From contig NZ_JWTB01000018.1 of the NCBI RefSeq assembly GCF_000813845.1, forward strand, positions 1 to 58,232: a stretch of DNA of 58,232 nt. Reading direction: 5' to 3'. The notes beneath the pieces were generated by a model that saw only the letters and a program-made list of their open reading frames with translations, ran no database searches and was not told where the DNA came from. Below, one piece after another: positions 11,031 to 18,654 of this stretch (position 1 is the stretch's first letter; each line of letters starts with the position of its first letter). Both the position numbers and the translations under genes were made by a program. Source of the DNA: Pseudarthrobacter phenanthrenivorans. Lineage in GTDB: Bacteria; Actinomycetota; Actinomycetes; Actinomycetales; Micrococcaceae.

Positions 11031-11351
11031 CTACATATCCAGCCTGGAGGTAAGGGCACCGGGAGGACGACGGATGAGGTTGCACGCTGTGCATGTGCTG
11101 CTCGAATCCTTGCCGTCGACCCAGGTGTGCGATTCTTCCAGCCGGTACTCAAATCCGCTCCCGAGTTTCTGGAGCCGGTTGAGTGCCCGGCTTGCCATTT
11201 CCCACGAACTCCACCGTCCAATCACGCCTCCCGTGTCCTTCCGGATGATGTTGCAGCCGCCGTCACCGAGGCCGTCGCCCCCGTCCGGCACCAAGGGTTC
11301 GCGGCCGCCATACACGGCTTTGTACTCGTCAAGGCTGACCATGGTTTCCAC
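11031..11351 (-). CDS. Hypothetical protein, 106 residues
   Basis: I do not recognise a family. Third codon positions are G/C-rich and the composition is mixed and protein-like (Asp, Glu, Lys and Trp present), unlike the Arg/Pro-rich frames on the other strand. The segment NIIRKDTGGVIGRWSSWEMA and a C-terminal Cys pair (CTAC) are the only notable points. GTG 11351 has GGGAG six bases upstream; ATG 11342 is an alternative. It lies 14 bases after the stop of the 183-residue hypothetical gene on the same strand, suggesting a two-gene unit. Confidence 0.55.
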   Translation of the reverse strand: METMVSLDEYKAVYGGREPLVPDGGDGLGDGGCNIIRKDTGGVIGRWSSWEMASRALNRLQKLGSGFEYRLEESHTWVDGKDSSSTCTACNLIRRPPGALTSRLDM

Positions 11352-11365
11352 TTCGCGCTCCCGGT

Positions 11366-11917
11366 TCAGGCCGCTGTCCGGTGCCGGTTGTTGAGGAAGG
11401 CCTCCAGCGACTGCAAGGTGGCCACTGCTTCCTGGAAGGCAGGGTTGCGGTGCGGGTGCAGCCGGTGCAGCAGGCCGCCGTTGTACTGAAGGCGGCGGCG
11501 GGCGGTGCTGACGGTGCGGGCTGCGTAGTCGAGGTCACCGGGGTGGCGGGGCAGGGCGCGGGTCATGCACTGGATTGAGGCAAGGGCGACGGCGACAACG
11601 TTGGCGTCGATCTGCTCGCCGGCCGCCCGGTGCCGCCGCAGCCGTAAGGCGAAGCCATCCCAAATGTCACGTGCAGCCGTGCGGGCCACCTCGGTCAAGG
11701 CCTCCCGGGCCGGCAGCCCACGGTTGAGCATTTCCTGGTGGAGTCCGTCGAAGCGGGCGGCAAGTTCTTCGGCTTGCCTCGCGGAGCCAGGCTCCTGCAG
11801 GGAACTGTCTGAGGCACGGGGCGTGACATTGGAGGGATGCAGGAGCATGGCCCGCCTGCGGGCAGCCTCGGACGGGGGGAGCGGAGCGGGATGGAGCGTG
11901 AGGATGTCAGCGGGCAT
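11366..11917 (-). CDS. Hypothetical protein, 183 residues, mostly helical
   Basis: Starts at ATG 11917 behind AAAGGA (five-base spacing); a longer frame to 11944 lacks such a site. The N-terminal third is Pro/Ala/Ser-rich; the rest (about 50-183) is Ala/Arg/Leu-rich and probably helical, with EEIAARFD-like amphipathic patterns (EELAARFDGLHQEML) and LHRLHPHRNPAFQEA near the end. No membrane segment or known motif. Probably first gene of a unit with the 106-residue hypothetical. Its upstream region also serves the divergent membrane-protein gene at 12265 and holds two DosR-box-like sites. Confidence 0.55.
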   Translation of the reverse strand: MPADILTLHPAPLPPSEAARRRAMLLHPSNVTPRASDSSLQEPGSARQAEELAARFDGLHQEMLNRGLPAREALTEVARTAARDIWDGFALRLRRHRAAGEQIDANVVAVALASIQCMTRALPRHPGDLDYAARTVSTARRRLQYNGGLLHRLHPHRNPAFQEAVATLQSLEAFLNNRHRTAA

Positions 11918-12091
11918 GACGGTCCTTTCGAAATCCGGCAGCATGCAGGACGCACCTGCCTACTGGCGGCATCCTTGCGGTGCCTCCGGCGCATATCACT
12001 GGGGTTCAGGGGAGAGCCGTTCCGGCCTCGCAATCCTGAGGACCCGGACGGTGCCTCTTCAAGGATGCCAAGCGTCCGGGACGTTGCTATA

Positions 12092-12105
12092 GGGCTGAAG
12101 GTCCC
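12092..12105. promoter_or_regulatory. DosR-box-like site 1
   Basis: On the minus strand this reads GGGACCTTCAGCCC, matching the mycobacterial DosR-type pattern GGGACTTTNGNCCC at nearly every defined position. Located 160 bases before GTG 12265 and 175 bases before ATG 11917 (divergent). The functional role is inferred from similarity and from the nearby DevS/DevR-like genes. Confidence 0.4.
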
Positions 12106-12171
12106 GTCCTCGGAATGCCGCCCGTCAATCCCGTCCTTCGGGCCAATGAAGCCATTCCGGGCTGACGGGCC

Positions 12172-12185
12172 GGGGCTTTGTGCCC
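12172..12185. promoter_or_regulatory. DosR-box-like site 2
   Basis: GGGGCTTTGTGCCC followed by TG; close to the GGGACTTTNGNCCC pattern, with A to G at position 4 and G to T at position 10. It lies 80 bases before GTG 12265, a usual distance for an activator site. Two spaced sites in one promoter are common in the DosR regulon (established). Binding is inferred. Confidence 0.4.
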
Positions 12186-12264
12186 TGTTTCCGGCCCCCG
12201 GGCAGTCCTAGCCTGAACTGGAGAGCGCGGCGTGCAGCCGCCCACCGGAACCAGGAGGCACACG

Positions 12265-12969
12265 GTGAAATCAGCACATGCAAGCATCATCGCAGGCGTC
12301 GTCCTCATTGCGCTGGGCGGGCTCCTGCTGCTGGACCGGATGGGCGTCATGGACACGGCAGCCGTCGTCGCACCACTGATCTTTGCGTCCGTTGGGGTCC
12401 TTTTCCTCTCGCTCTTCTTTCGGCGGCGGGAGAACTGGTGGGCCGCTATTCCCGGTTCCGTCTTCCTGGGGCTGGCCGCGGTCATCATCACCACGCAGCT
12501 CACCGGCGCTGCCTGGGGAGCCGCCTTCCTGTTCCTCTTCATGGGGGCCGGGTTCGGCGCCGTGTTCGTCCGCGAAGGCAGCAACTGGTGGTCCCTGATT
12601 CCCGCCGGGGTGATGTTGACCCTGGCGGTCATTGTGGCGCTTCCCCAGGAACTGCAGGGCACACCCACCGCCGCCGTCCTGTTCCTGGGCCTGGCCACCA
12701 CCTTCGGTGTGCTGTCACTGGTTCCGGTCCGCACCGCAGGCCCTGCCGCCGACAGGGTTCAGCGCATGCGGTGGCCGTTGATCCCGGCCGCTGTCCTGGC
12801 GGTCATGGGCCTGATCTTTGCCCTCCAGGCCACCGTGGTGTTCATGACCTTGGACTTCGCCTTCCCCGCCGTGATGATCCTGGCCGGCATCGCCCTCATG
12901 GTCTACGCCTACCTCGCCCACCGCGACGGACGGCAGAAGGCGCACGGCCCGGGACCCACGGCAAGCTGA
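12265..12969 (+). CDS. Multi-spanning membrane protein of unknown function
   Basis: A 234-residue integral membrane protein with about seven hydrophobic segments, alternating with short polar loops containing RRRENWW and REGSNWW, an internal repeat of the pattern x-NWW-(A/S)-(A/L)-IP. The repeat suggests duplicated two-helix units. The C-terminus is basic and cytosolic. GTG 12265 is chosen because AGGAGG (12253-12258) is correctly spaced; an in-frame start at 12232 lacks a site. No family name recognised with confidence (LiaF/DUF5668-type proteins look similar in layout). Promoter region carries two DosR-like sites, so it may belong to that regulon. Confidence 0.7.
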   Translation: MKSAHASIIAGVVLIALGGLLLLDRMGVMDTAAVVAPLIFASVGVLFLSLFFRRRENWWAAIPGSVFLGLAAVIITTQLTGAAWGAAFLFLFMGAGFGAVFVREGSNWWSLIPAGVMLTLAVIVALPQELQGTPTAAVLFLGLATTFGVLSLVPVRTAGPAADRVQRMRWPLIPAAVLAVMGLIFALQATVVFMTLDFAFPAVMILAGIALMVYAYLAHRDGRQKAHGPGPTAS

Positions 12970-12983
12970 GCACGCACCCGCTG

Positions 12984-13754
12984 CTAGGCAGCCGGGCGTC
13001 CTTCCGCCCGCGCCCAGTGCTCCTGCAGCAGCCCCGCGACCCGTTCCGGCTCGATCCGGTGCGGCGGATCGAAATGATGGCGGTCCGGAAACACTTCAAG
13101 CCGGAAGTCGGGGAAAACCCTGCTCAGGCGGCGTGCGTTGTCGGCATAGTCGTCCGGGTTGCTCCTGCCGCCAAGAATGAACAGCACCGGCCGGTCAAAG
13201 GCGGCAAGCCGGCCGCGGTCCAGGTTGTACGACGTGAAGGCCTTGAGGAACGCACCGATCCCCGCCGGCCTCTTGGCCATCCACGGCGGGGGCGGACCGG
13301 GCGGAGGAGGCGGCAGGACGACGTCGTCCCGGACGCCCAGCCGGGTGAAGGCGGCCATGAACTCGCCGGGCGGGAGGCCATTCAACTGCTCATACTTTGT
13401 CCAAAGTTCGGCGTGCTCCGGGCTCCAATCCCAGGTGCCGGCCCACGCAGGCTCCAGCAGCGCCAGGCTGCGGAGCCGCTCCGGATGCGCTGCCGCCAGC
13501 GCCAGGCTGGCTGAGCCGCCCCCGGAATAGCCCACCAGATGGAAGGTGTCCCAGCCGCGGGCATCGGCTTCACGGAGCACCGCATCGCCCTCAGTGTCCA
13601 GGGTCCAGTCCGCCGGCGGGGCATCAGCGGCGTAGAGTTCCAGGTCCTTGGCCACGGAGTCCACAGCTGGTCCCAGGGCCTCCAGCAGTCCGCCGTACGC
13701 CGGCCCCGCCGGGAGGACGCTCCCGGGGAGCAGGATGACGCGGTACGGGGTCAT
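12984..13754 (-). CDS. Alpha/beta-hydrolase fold protein
   Basis: A 256-residue hydrolase with the nucleophile elbow GYSGGGSAS (Ser in G-x-S-x-G), an oxyanion segment LLPGSVLPAGPAYGG near the N-terminus, a late Asp in RSNPDD and a C-terminal His in PDRHHFDPPHR to complete a triad. A Pro-rich insert (PPPPPGPPPPW) lies in the cap region. The substrate is unknown. ATG 13754 overlaps the stop of the TfoX-like gene upstream (ATGA at 13751-13754), so the two are translationally coupled. Confidence 0.8.
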   Translation of the reverse strand: MTPYRVILLPGSVLPAGPAYGGLLEALGPAVDSVAKDLELYAADAPPADWTLDTEGDAVLREADARGWDTFHLVGYSGGGSASLALAAAHPERLRSLALLEPAWAGTWDWSPEHAELWTKYEQLNGLPPGEFMAAFTRLGVRDDVVLPPPPPGPPPPWMAKRPAGIGAFLKAFTSYNLDRGRLAAFDRPVLFILGGRSNPDDYADNARRLSRVFPDFRLEVFPDRHHFDPPHRIEPERVAGLLQEHWARAEGRPAA

Positions 13755-14140
13755 GGCTGGACCTTGCCCGCCTTCGGCCGCTCCTTGGGCTCCTTCGGCG
13801 GCAGGGACGCGACGTACGCCAATGCCTTCCCGGCCCACGCGCGCGCCCGGGTGTCATCGCCGTCGCCCTCTTCATTCCACACGTCCGGCAGCCCGGTGTA
13901 GCCGCCCATGGGCCGCTCCGCCGGGCCGAACGGCACGGTGCGCTCGGAGGACTCCAGCAGTTCCCTGTCCTCCCGGGACAGTTTCACCCCGATCGTGGAG
14001 CCAAACAGCCCGGCGAACATGTTGCCGTTCACGAACGCTCCCAGATTGCCGAACATGGGCTTCACCACCACGCCGGGATGGTCCGGGACCACGCGCCGGA
14101 ACCGTTCTTTGTCTTCCTCGGTTGCCTTGGGCATCTCCAT
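13751..14140 (-). CDS. TfoX N-terminal domain protein
   Basis: A 129-residue stand-alone TfoX_N domain: KPMFGNLGAFVNGNMFAGLF and IGVKLSREDRE match the conserved core in which a phenylalanine-glycine segment and a Lys-Leu strand form the fold. The C-terminal TfoX helix domain is absent. In gamma-proteobacteria full-length TfoX drives competence; the short actinobacterial form has no proven role. ATG 14140 has GGGAG eight to nine bases upstream. Overlaps the alpha/beta-hydrolase start. Confidence 0.8.
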   Translation of the reverse strand: MEMPKATEEDKERFRRVVPDHPGVVVKPMFGNLGAFVNGNMFAGLFGSTIGVKLSREDRELLESSERTVPFGPAERPMGGYTGLPDVWNEEGDGDDTRARAWAGKALAYVASLPPKEPKERPKAGKVQP

Positions 14141-14238
14141 GGCGTCTTCTCCCGGTGGCAGGTGGTCGGGCAGGATGTGGATGCAGGATATGCCTCTTTG
14201 GTGCCGTGGTCGAGAGGTTCGGCAGGCCCCTGTGCGTC

Positions 14239-14294
14239 CCGCATAAAGTCCCACCTGAACAGGTCAAACTTCCTGGGGGAGTGCTATATATAGC
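14239..14294. promoter_or_regulatory. Candidate control region of the NRAMP/PRC operon
   Basis: Two elements are visible. At 14239-14252 the minus strand reads GGGACTTTATGCGG, a good left half of the DosR-like pattern but a poor right half. At 14283-14294 GCTATATATAGC is a perfect 12-bp palindrome, followed by CTAGGCAACTATTTTC, which loosely resembles DtxR/MntR-family boxes. The lipoprotein gene starts 72 bases later. Regulator identity is a guess. Confidence 0.3.
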
Positions 14295-14365
14295 TCTAGG
14301 CAACTATTTTCTGGCTGCCTTGCCAGGGACACGGATCCGGGGCTTCCCGGGGACTGGAGGCCACG

Positions 14366-14848
14366 GTGCGGAACAAGCCAGCCTCAGCCCCGGCCGCAAG
14401 GCCCCGGCCCCGGGCCTTCGGCAGGCTGGCAATGCCGCTCACCGCGCTCGCCGTCCTGGCAGCCTGCAGCGGCGGCACCAACGAATCCGTGTCCACGGCC
14501 GTCAAGGACAGCAGCTCAGCCGTCGCCACCGCACGCATCGCCCTCCGCCAGGACATGGACGGCAAGCTGACCCGCGCCGCCACCTCAACGACCCTGGACG
14601 ATGAGCTCAAGGAAATCCAGACCAGCCGGAGCAGCGTCCTGAAACTCTCGCCGGCCACCCCGGAGGACCGCGATACACAGAAGCAGGCGCTGGACGTCCT
14701 GGACCAGTGCGCCGCCGGCTTTGCCACCGCCCGCGCCGCACTTTCGGCGGACGACGGCGGTACCCCCTCGCTTGCGGACGGTGACAAGGCGCTGGCCGGC
14801 GCGCAGGACGCCCTGAAGCAGCTCGAAGACAAGGTGGGATCCAAGTGA
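14366..14848 (+). CDS. Small lipoprotein heading the NRAMP operon
   Basis: A 160-residue predicted lipoprotein: basic n-region, hydrophobic stretch PLTALAVLA and lipobox LAAC (Cys at about residue 34). The mature part is helical and polar, with two Cys in total and heptad-like patterns (TTLDDELKEIQTSRSSVLKL, KALAGAQDALKQLEDKV). GTG 14366 follows GGAGG with six-base spacing. Its stop overlaps the transporter start (GTGA, 14845-14848). No family recognised; position suggests an extracytoplasmic accessory to the transporter. Confidence 0.7.
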   Translation: MRNKPASAPAARPRPRAFGRLAMPLTALAVLAACSGGTNESVSTAVKDSSSAVATARIALRQDMDGKLTRAATSTTLDDELKEIQTSRSSVLKLSPATPEDRDTQKQALDVLDQCAAGFATARAALSADDGGTPSLADGDKALAGAQDALKQLEDKVGSK

Positions 14849-16071
14849 AGCGGATCCTCGGCGTCGCGCTTGGCATCCTCACCGCGATCGGCGGGTTCGT
14901 GGACATCGGTGACCTGGTGACCAACGCCGTGGTGGGGTCCCGCTTCGGCCTGTCCCTGGTATGGGTCGTGGGCGTTGGTGTGGTGGGGATTTGCCTGTTC
15001 GCCAACATGTCCGGACGGGTGGCGGCGGCGTCCGGCCGGGCCACCTTCGAGGTGATCCGTGAACGGCTGGGGCCGCGGGCCGGGCTGGCCAACCTGTCGG
15101 CGTCGTTCCTCATCAACCTCATGACCGTCACTGCGGAGATCGGCGGTGTGGCCCTGGCCCTGCAGTTGGCCAGCAGCGTGTACTACCTGCTCTGGATTCC
15201 CGTGGCGGCGCTGGCGGTGTGGTTTGTGATCTGGCGGGTGCGGTTCTCCATCATGGAAAACGTCACCGGCCTGGTGGGCCTGACCTTGATCGTTTTCGCG
15301 GTGGCGCTGTTCCTGCTCAAACCGGACTGGGGCGCGCTGGCCGGGCAATTGATGCCCACCGTGCCCGGGCAGGAAACAATTTGGACGTACAGCTATTACG
15401 CCATTGCCCTGTTCGGTGCGGCCATGACCCCTTATGAAGTGTTCTTCTTCTCCTCAGGCGCGGTCGAGGAAGGGTGGACAGTGAAGGACCTCCTCCAGGA
15501 ACGCACCAACGTCCTGGTGGGCTTTCCGCTGGGCGGCCTGCTGTCCGTGGCCATCGCCGCGTGCGCGGCCGTTGTCCTGCTGCCCGCCGGGATCTCGGTG
15601 ACATCGCTGTCGCAGGTGGTCCTGCCGGTGGCCGAAGGGGCGGGGAAGCTGGGGCTGGCGGTGGTCCTGGTGGGCATTGTGGCGGCCACGTTCGGCGCCG
15701 CCCTGGAAACCACCCTGTCCAGCGGTTACACCCTGGCGCAGTTCTTTGGCTGGTCCTGGGGTAAATTCCGCCGGCCGGCCGAGGCCGCGCGTTTCCACTT
15801 GTCCATGATCGTCTGCCTCCTGGTGGGCCTTGCCGTGCTGGCCACGGGGGTTGATCCCGTCCTGGTAACTGAATACTCGGTGGTGTTCTCCGCGATCGCC
15901 CTGCCGCTGACCTACCTGCCCATCCTCATCGTGGCCAATGATCCGCAGTACATGCGGGAGCACGTCAATGGACGCGTGGTGAACGTGCTGGGCATGGTCT
16001 ACCTGGTGATCATCCTGGTCGCTTCCCTCGCCGCCATACCCCTCATGATCGTGACAGGAGCCGGCTCATGA
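14845..16071 (+). CDS. NRAMP-family divalent metal transporter, atypical metal site
   Basis: A 408-residue protein with about 11 membrane helices and the NRAMP (SLC11) layout. The metal-binding motif in helix 1, DPGN in Mn/Fe transporters, is DIGD here (GGFVDIGDLVTN). The helix-6 motif MPHN is TPYE (GAAMTPYEVFFFSS), so the Met ligand that gives transition-metal selectivity and the His are gone. The rest, including EIGGVALALQLA and EYSVVFSAIALPLTYLPIL, is well formed, so this looks like a distinct subfamily rather than decay. The ion may be Mg2+ or another hard cation (inference). Overlaps its neighbours on both sides. Confidence 0.82.
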   Translation: MKRILGVALGILTAIGGFVDIGDLVTNAVVGSRFGLSLVWVVGVGVVGICLFANMSGRVAAASGRATFEVIRERLGPRAGLANLSASFLINLMTVTAEIGGVALALQLASSVYYLLWIPVAALAVWFVIWRVRFSIMENVTGLVGLTLIVFAVALFLLKPDWGALAGQLMPTVPGQETIWTYSYYAIALFGAAMTPYEVFFFSSGAVEEGWTVKDLLQERTNVLVGFPLGGLLSVAIAACAAVVLLPAGISVTSLSQVVLPVAEGAGKLGLAVVLVGIVAATFGAALETTLSSGYTLAQFFGWSWGKFRRPAEAARFHLSMIVCLLVGLAVLATGVDPVLVTEYSVVFSAIALPLTYLPILIVANDPQYMREHVNGRVVNVLGMVYLVIILVASLAAIPLMIVTGAGS

Positions 16072-16478
16072 CGTCCCCCCAGCGGCCGCTCCCGCCCGCC
16101 CCGCCGGTCTCCGGCAGGGTCCTGGATGCGCAGCTGCACCTGATGGACCGCCAGGTGCTGGACCACGACGGCGTCCCGGTCACCACCGTGGACGATCTTG
16201 AACTGAGCGGGCCCGCCTTGGACACGGAGATCCCGCCCGGTACACCCGCCCCGGTCATTACTGCCCTCCTGACCGGGGCGGTGCTGGGGACGCGCATCTT
16301 TGGCGGCAGGCCGCCGTCGTCCCGGTTGATCCGCATCTCCTGGAAGGACGTGGCGGACGTGGACGTGGTGCTGCGCCTGGGCATCAGCGGTGAGTCGCTG
16401 GATGCCGGCTGGGTGGAGCGGTGGATGCGGGACAAGATCATCGCCAGGATTCCGGGAGGCCGCCATGATCCTCGGTGA
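16068..16478 (+). CDS. PRC-barrel-like protein 1 of the NRAMP operon
   Basis: A 136-residue cytosolic protein whose start overlaps the transporter stop (ATGA at 16068-16071). RVLDAQLHLMDRQVLDHDGV and VTTVDDLELS resemble the opening strands of a PRC-barrel (a set-up such as 'x-L-x-D-x-x-G-x-x-V-x-x-V-x-D-x-x-L'). It then diverges into TRIFGGRPPSSRLIRISWKD and an amphipathic C-terminus. With the next gene it forms a pair of PRC-like proteins. Likely a cytoplasmic accessory or sensor for the transporter; function unproven. Confidence 0.65.
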   Translation: MTSPQRPLPPAPPVSGRVLDAQLHLMDRQVLDHDGVPVTTVDDLELSGPALDTEIPPGTPAPVITALLTGAVLGTRIFGGRPPSSRLIRISWKDVADVDVVLRLGISGESLDAGWVERWMRDKIIARIPGGRHDPR

Positions 16479-16812
16479 CCTGCTGGGGACCCCTGTCTTT
16501 GATGCCGACGGCGGGCGGCTGGGCCGCGTGGCAGACGCCCGGTTCGTGCTGGACGGCACCCCGCACCAGCTGATGGCGGAGCCTCGGCTACTGGGGCTGG
16601 TGGTGGGCCCACACAGCGCGTCCTCCTTCATGGGCTACGAGCGGAACGGCCTCACCCGGCCCCGCACAATTGCCCGGATCCTCCGGTGGCGGCACCGCGG
16701 ATCATTCCTGGTGCTGTGGGAGGACATCGCCGTGATCGGCGAACGCTCCGTGCGGCTTCGCCCCGGCTTCACCCGCTACAGCACTGCCCTGGATGACGGC
16801 GGCCGGGGATAG
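16465..16812 (+). CDS. PRC-barrel domain protein 2 of the NRAMP operon
   Basis: A 115-residue protein with a clearer PRC-barrel: LGDLLGTPVFDADGGRLGRVADARFVLDG, then RLLGLVVGPH and VLWEDIAVIGERSVRLRPG. PRC-barrels occur in ribosome maturation factor RimM and photosynthetic reaction centre H subunit and often bind partners or ligands. ATG 16465 has GGAGG at 16455-16459; the gene overlaps its predecessor by 14 bases in another frame. Last gene of the four-gene unit 14366-16812. Confidence 0.75.
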   Translation: MILGDLLGTPVFDADGGRLGRVADARFVLDGTPHQLMAEPRLLGLVVGPHSASSFMGYERNGLTRPRTIARILRWRHRGSFLVLWEDIAVIGERSVRLRPGFTRYSTALDDGGRG

Positions 16813-16953
16813 CCCGGGGGGGTAATTAGGCGTGGGCTGAATCTCCTGTAGTCTTGAACCTGTTGTTGTGTTTATGCAGTTGGTAGTTCAGGCAGTACGC
16901 GCGGTCGAAAGTCCGTGTTCTTCTGAAGTAGCGGTTTTTGAACACCCCACGCC

Positions 16954-16983
16954 GGAGGGCCCGAAAGTCGGGATTTTCCCTCC
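16954..16983 (+). promoter_or_regulatory. Nested hairpin in the cold-shock gene leader
   Basis: Outer stem GGAGGG (16954-16959) pairs with CCCTCC (16978-16983); inner stem CCCGA (16960-16964) pairs with TCGGG (16968-16972) across an AAG loop, leaving a five-base bulge. It ends ten bases before the AAGGA ribosome site of the cold-shock gene. Long structured leaders control cspA-type mRNAs in other bacteria (established); here a thermosensor or stability role is inferred. Confidence 0.5.
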
Positions 16984-17005
16984 ACCTTCACGAAGGACAA
17001 AAATA

Positions 17006-17209
17006 ATGGCTACTGGTACCGTCAAATGGTTTAACGCTGAAAAGGGCTTCGGCTTCATTTCCCCGGACGACTCCTCGCAGGACGTTTTCGCGCACTACTC
17101 CGCGATCAACTCCTCCGGCTTCCGCTCCCTCGAAGAGAACCAGAAGGTTTCCTTCGACACCGAGCAGGGCCCCAAGGGTCCCCAGGCCACCAACATCCAG
17201 GCTCTCTAA
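17006..17209 (+). CDS. cspA: Cold-shock protein, CspA family
   Basis: A 67-residue single cold-shock domain: [12 protein letters not shown] (RNP1), DVFAHYSAI (RNP2) and a C-terminal [12 protein letters not shown], all in canonical places. It binds single-stranded RNA/DNA and melts mRNA structure in the cytoplasm. ATG 17006 follows AAGGA at 16993-16997. The codons are strongly C-ending, typical of a highly expressed gene. A structured leader precedes it and a strong terminator follows. Confidence 0.95.
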   Translation: MATGTVKWFNAEKGFGFISPDDSSQDVFAHYSAINSSGFRSLEENQKVSFDTEQGPKGPQATNIQAL

Positions 17210-17241
17210 TCTTTTAGGGTTCCGGGACCGTTAGGTTTCCA

Positions 17242-17279
17242 AGCAGGGCTTGCCGTGATTCACGGCAGGCCCTGCTTTT
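17242..17279 (+). terminator. Rho-independent terminator after the cold-shock gene
   Basis: GCAGGGCTTGCCGTG and CACGGCAGGCCCTGC form a 15-bp stem (one G-T pair) with a short ATT loop, followed by TTTTGTT. It lies 33 bases after the stop of the cold-shock gene. Confidence 0.9.
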
Positions 17280-17621
17280 GTTAACCCGGCTGCGCGGATG
17301 CACGGGTTTCCGACCACAATTAATCCCTTCTCGACAAACCCCGCGTGCAGGAGCACTCTTGAAGGTGCGTACGGATGCAGCGTGGACAACCCACGCGGGC
17401 GGCGGCGCCTTGAGGAATATTCCAAGCAGTTCGGCACCAGATGGGGTGGTGCATGTCCGGCCCAATCGCTGGCCGGCACCGGCCGCCCGCGCTCCCCGGC
17501 ATCGGCAGCCGGCACCTTCACTCCAAAAACCCGCGGCCGGTTCGGCCCTTCTTGCAATGCAACCGGATCGGCTGCAGCTGCCACCGGCCCTGGGCCGATG
17601 GCAGTCCGAGAAAGCGTTGTC
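17280..17621. other. Gap between cold-shock terminator and cupredoxin gene
   Basis: About 340 bases. The frames present are Arg/Pro/Ala-rich with no ribosome site, typical of non-coding high-GC sequence, so I call no gene. The final part must hold the promoter of the cupredoxin gene, but I see no clear -10/-35 pair. Confidence 0.4.
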
Positions 17622-18576
17622 ATGAAGCAATATCGGGGAATTACATCGAGATCCAATAAATTGGCATTCATTCTCGCATTCGCTGTAGCACTGCTCGCAT
17701 CACTTGCTGCAGCAGGCCCGGCAGCCGCCGACGGATGGGGACACCGCACCTGGCAGGTGCAAGTGGGCTCTGAGTCCCGCGACCAGGAGATCCAGGGCAT
17801 GGCGTTCCTTCCGTCGGAGATCTTTATCAATGAGCGGGACACCATCACTTGGCAGGCAAACTCCGCAGAAATCCACACCGTGACGTTCCTGGCGACCGGC
17901 CAGGCACTGCAGGATTTCAATCCGTTCAGCGCCGATGAGCTGCAAAAGCGAGGGAATGATTACTACGACGGGAAGTCCTATTACAACTCCGGGATCATGG
18001 CGAATGTGGACGTGCCCGGCTTCCCAAGTGTTAGGAGCTACAGCCTGTCGTTCCCGCGGGAAGGCGACTTCACCTACTTACTGCCTGGTCCACGGCAAGA
18101 TGATGAAGGGAACCGTGCACGTGCGCGAGCAGGGCACGGATTATCCCTACAACCAGGGTGACTACAACAGGCAATCACGGGAACAGGCGCGGTCCATCAT
18201 CCGCGATGGGCAGCGACTCGACGCCTCGCTGGCCGAACAAGCCAGCAACCACAAGGTCATGGCGGGCGGTGACGACGGCGTGGCCATGGTCATGCGCTTC
18301 GTGCAGCCAAGCGTGACGGTGCATGTTGGTGAAAAGGTAGATTTCGTCAATAACGGTATGGGTGCTCCACACACCGTGACCTTCGGCAACGAACCGAAAA
18401 ATATCTTTGCCCCGTCCGGCGACCCGTGGCATTTCTCGGGCGGCGACCTCAGCTCGGGAATCCTCCTTCCCGGCCACACCTTCACGGTGAAGTTCCAGGC
18501 AACCGGAACGTTCAAGTACATCTGCGCACTCCATGACTACATGGGCATGGTGGGCGAGGTGCACGTCGTCGATTAA
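17622..18576 (+). pseudogene. Secreted double-cupredoxin (plastocyanin-like) protein, one-base frameshift
   Basis: Starts at ATG 17622 with a signal peptide (LAFILAFAVALLASLAAAGPAAA). Domain 1 has EIHTVTF for the first copper His, but at 18078-18079 an extra T shifts the frame: GDFTY is followed by LLPGPRQ instead of the expected YCLVHGKMMKGTVHV, which continues perfectly in the next frame. Domain 2 carries APHTVTF and ICALHDYMGM. Each domain thus has the His, Cys, His, Met type-1 copper set if the shift is repaired. As read, the product ends at 18161 after losing the C-x-x-H-x-x-x-M loop. Either a recent mutation or a sequencing error; the intact downstream frame argues that decay is very recent. 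Confidence 0.8.
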
Positions 18577-18589
18577 TGAATCAGGTTAC

Positions 18590-18623
18590 GTGCCCGGCCG
18601 GAGCCTTTGCCCCAGCCGGGCAC
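18590..18623. terminator. Hairpin between convergent cupredoxin and gluconokinase genes
   Basis: GTGCCCGGC (18590-18598) pairs perfectly with GCCGGGCAC (18615-18623), with a 16-base loop and no T-run. Placed between two convergent stops, it probably serves both directions, as many GC-rich actinobacterial terminators do. Confidence 0.45.
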
Positions 18624-18654
18624 CGTGGCGCTGCGGCCCCCGACGTGGACGGGC

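Larger units (their letters stand above)
11918..12264. other. 347-base divergent intergenic region
   Basis: No convincing coding frame. It separates a minus-strand hypothetical gene (start 11917) from a plus-strand membrane-protein gene (start 12265). Besides the two GGG-N8-CCC sites annotated separately, it holds several further G3/C3 clusters (for example TTCGGGCCAATGAAGCC around 12139-12152) that look like partial copies of the same motif. Confidence 0.4.

Noticed and set aside
12180..13514. Plus-strand frame of over 440 codons spanning the membrane-protein and hydrolase genes
   Set aside because: It is out of frame with the membrane protein and antisense to the alpha/beta-hydrolase; no motif and strongly Arg/Pro/His-rich.
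17298..17621. Open frame upstream of the cupredoxin ATG
   Set aside because: No ribosome site at its start, Arg/Pro-rich content, and the signal peptide begins cleanly at ATG 17622.
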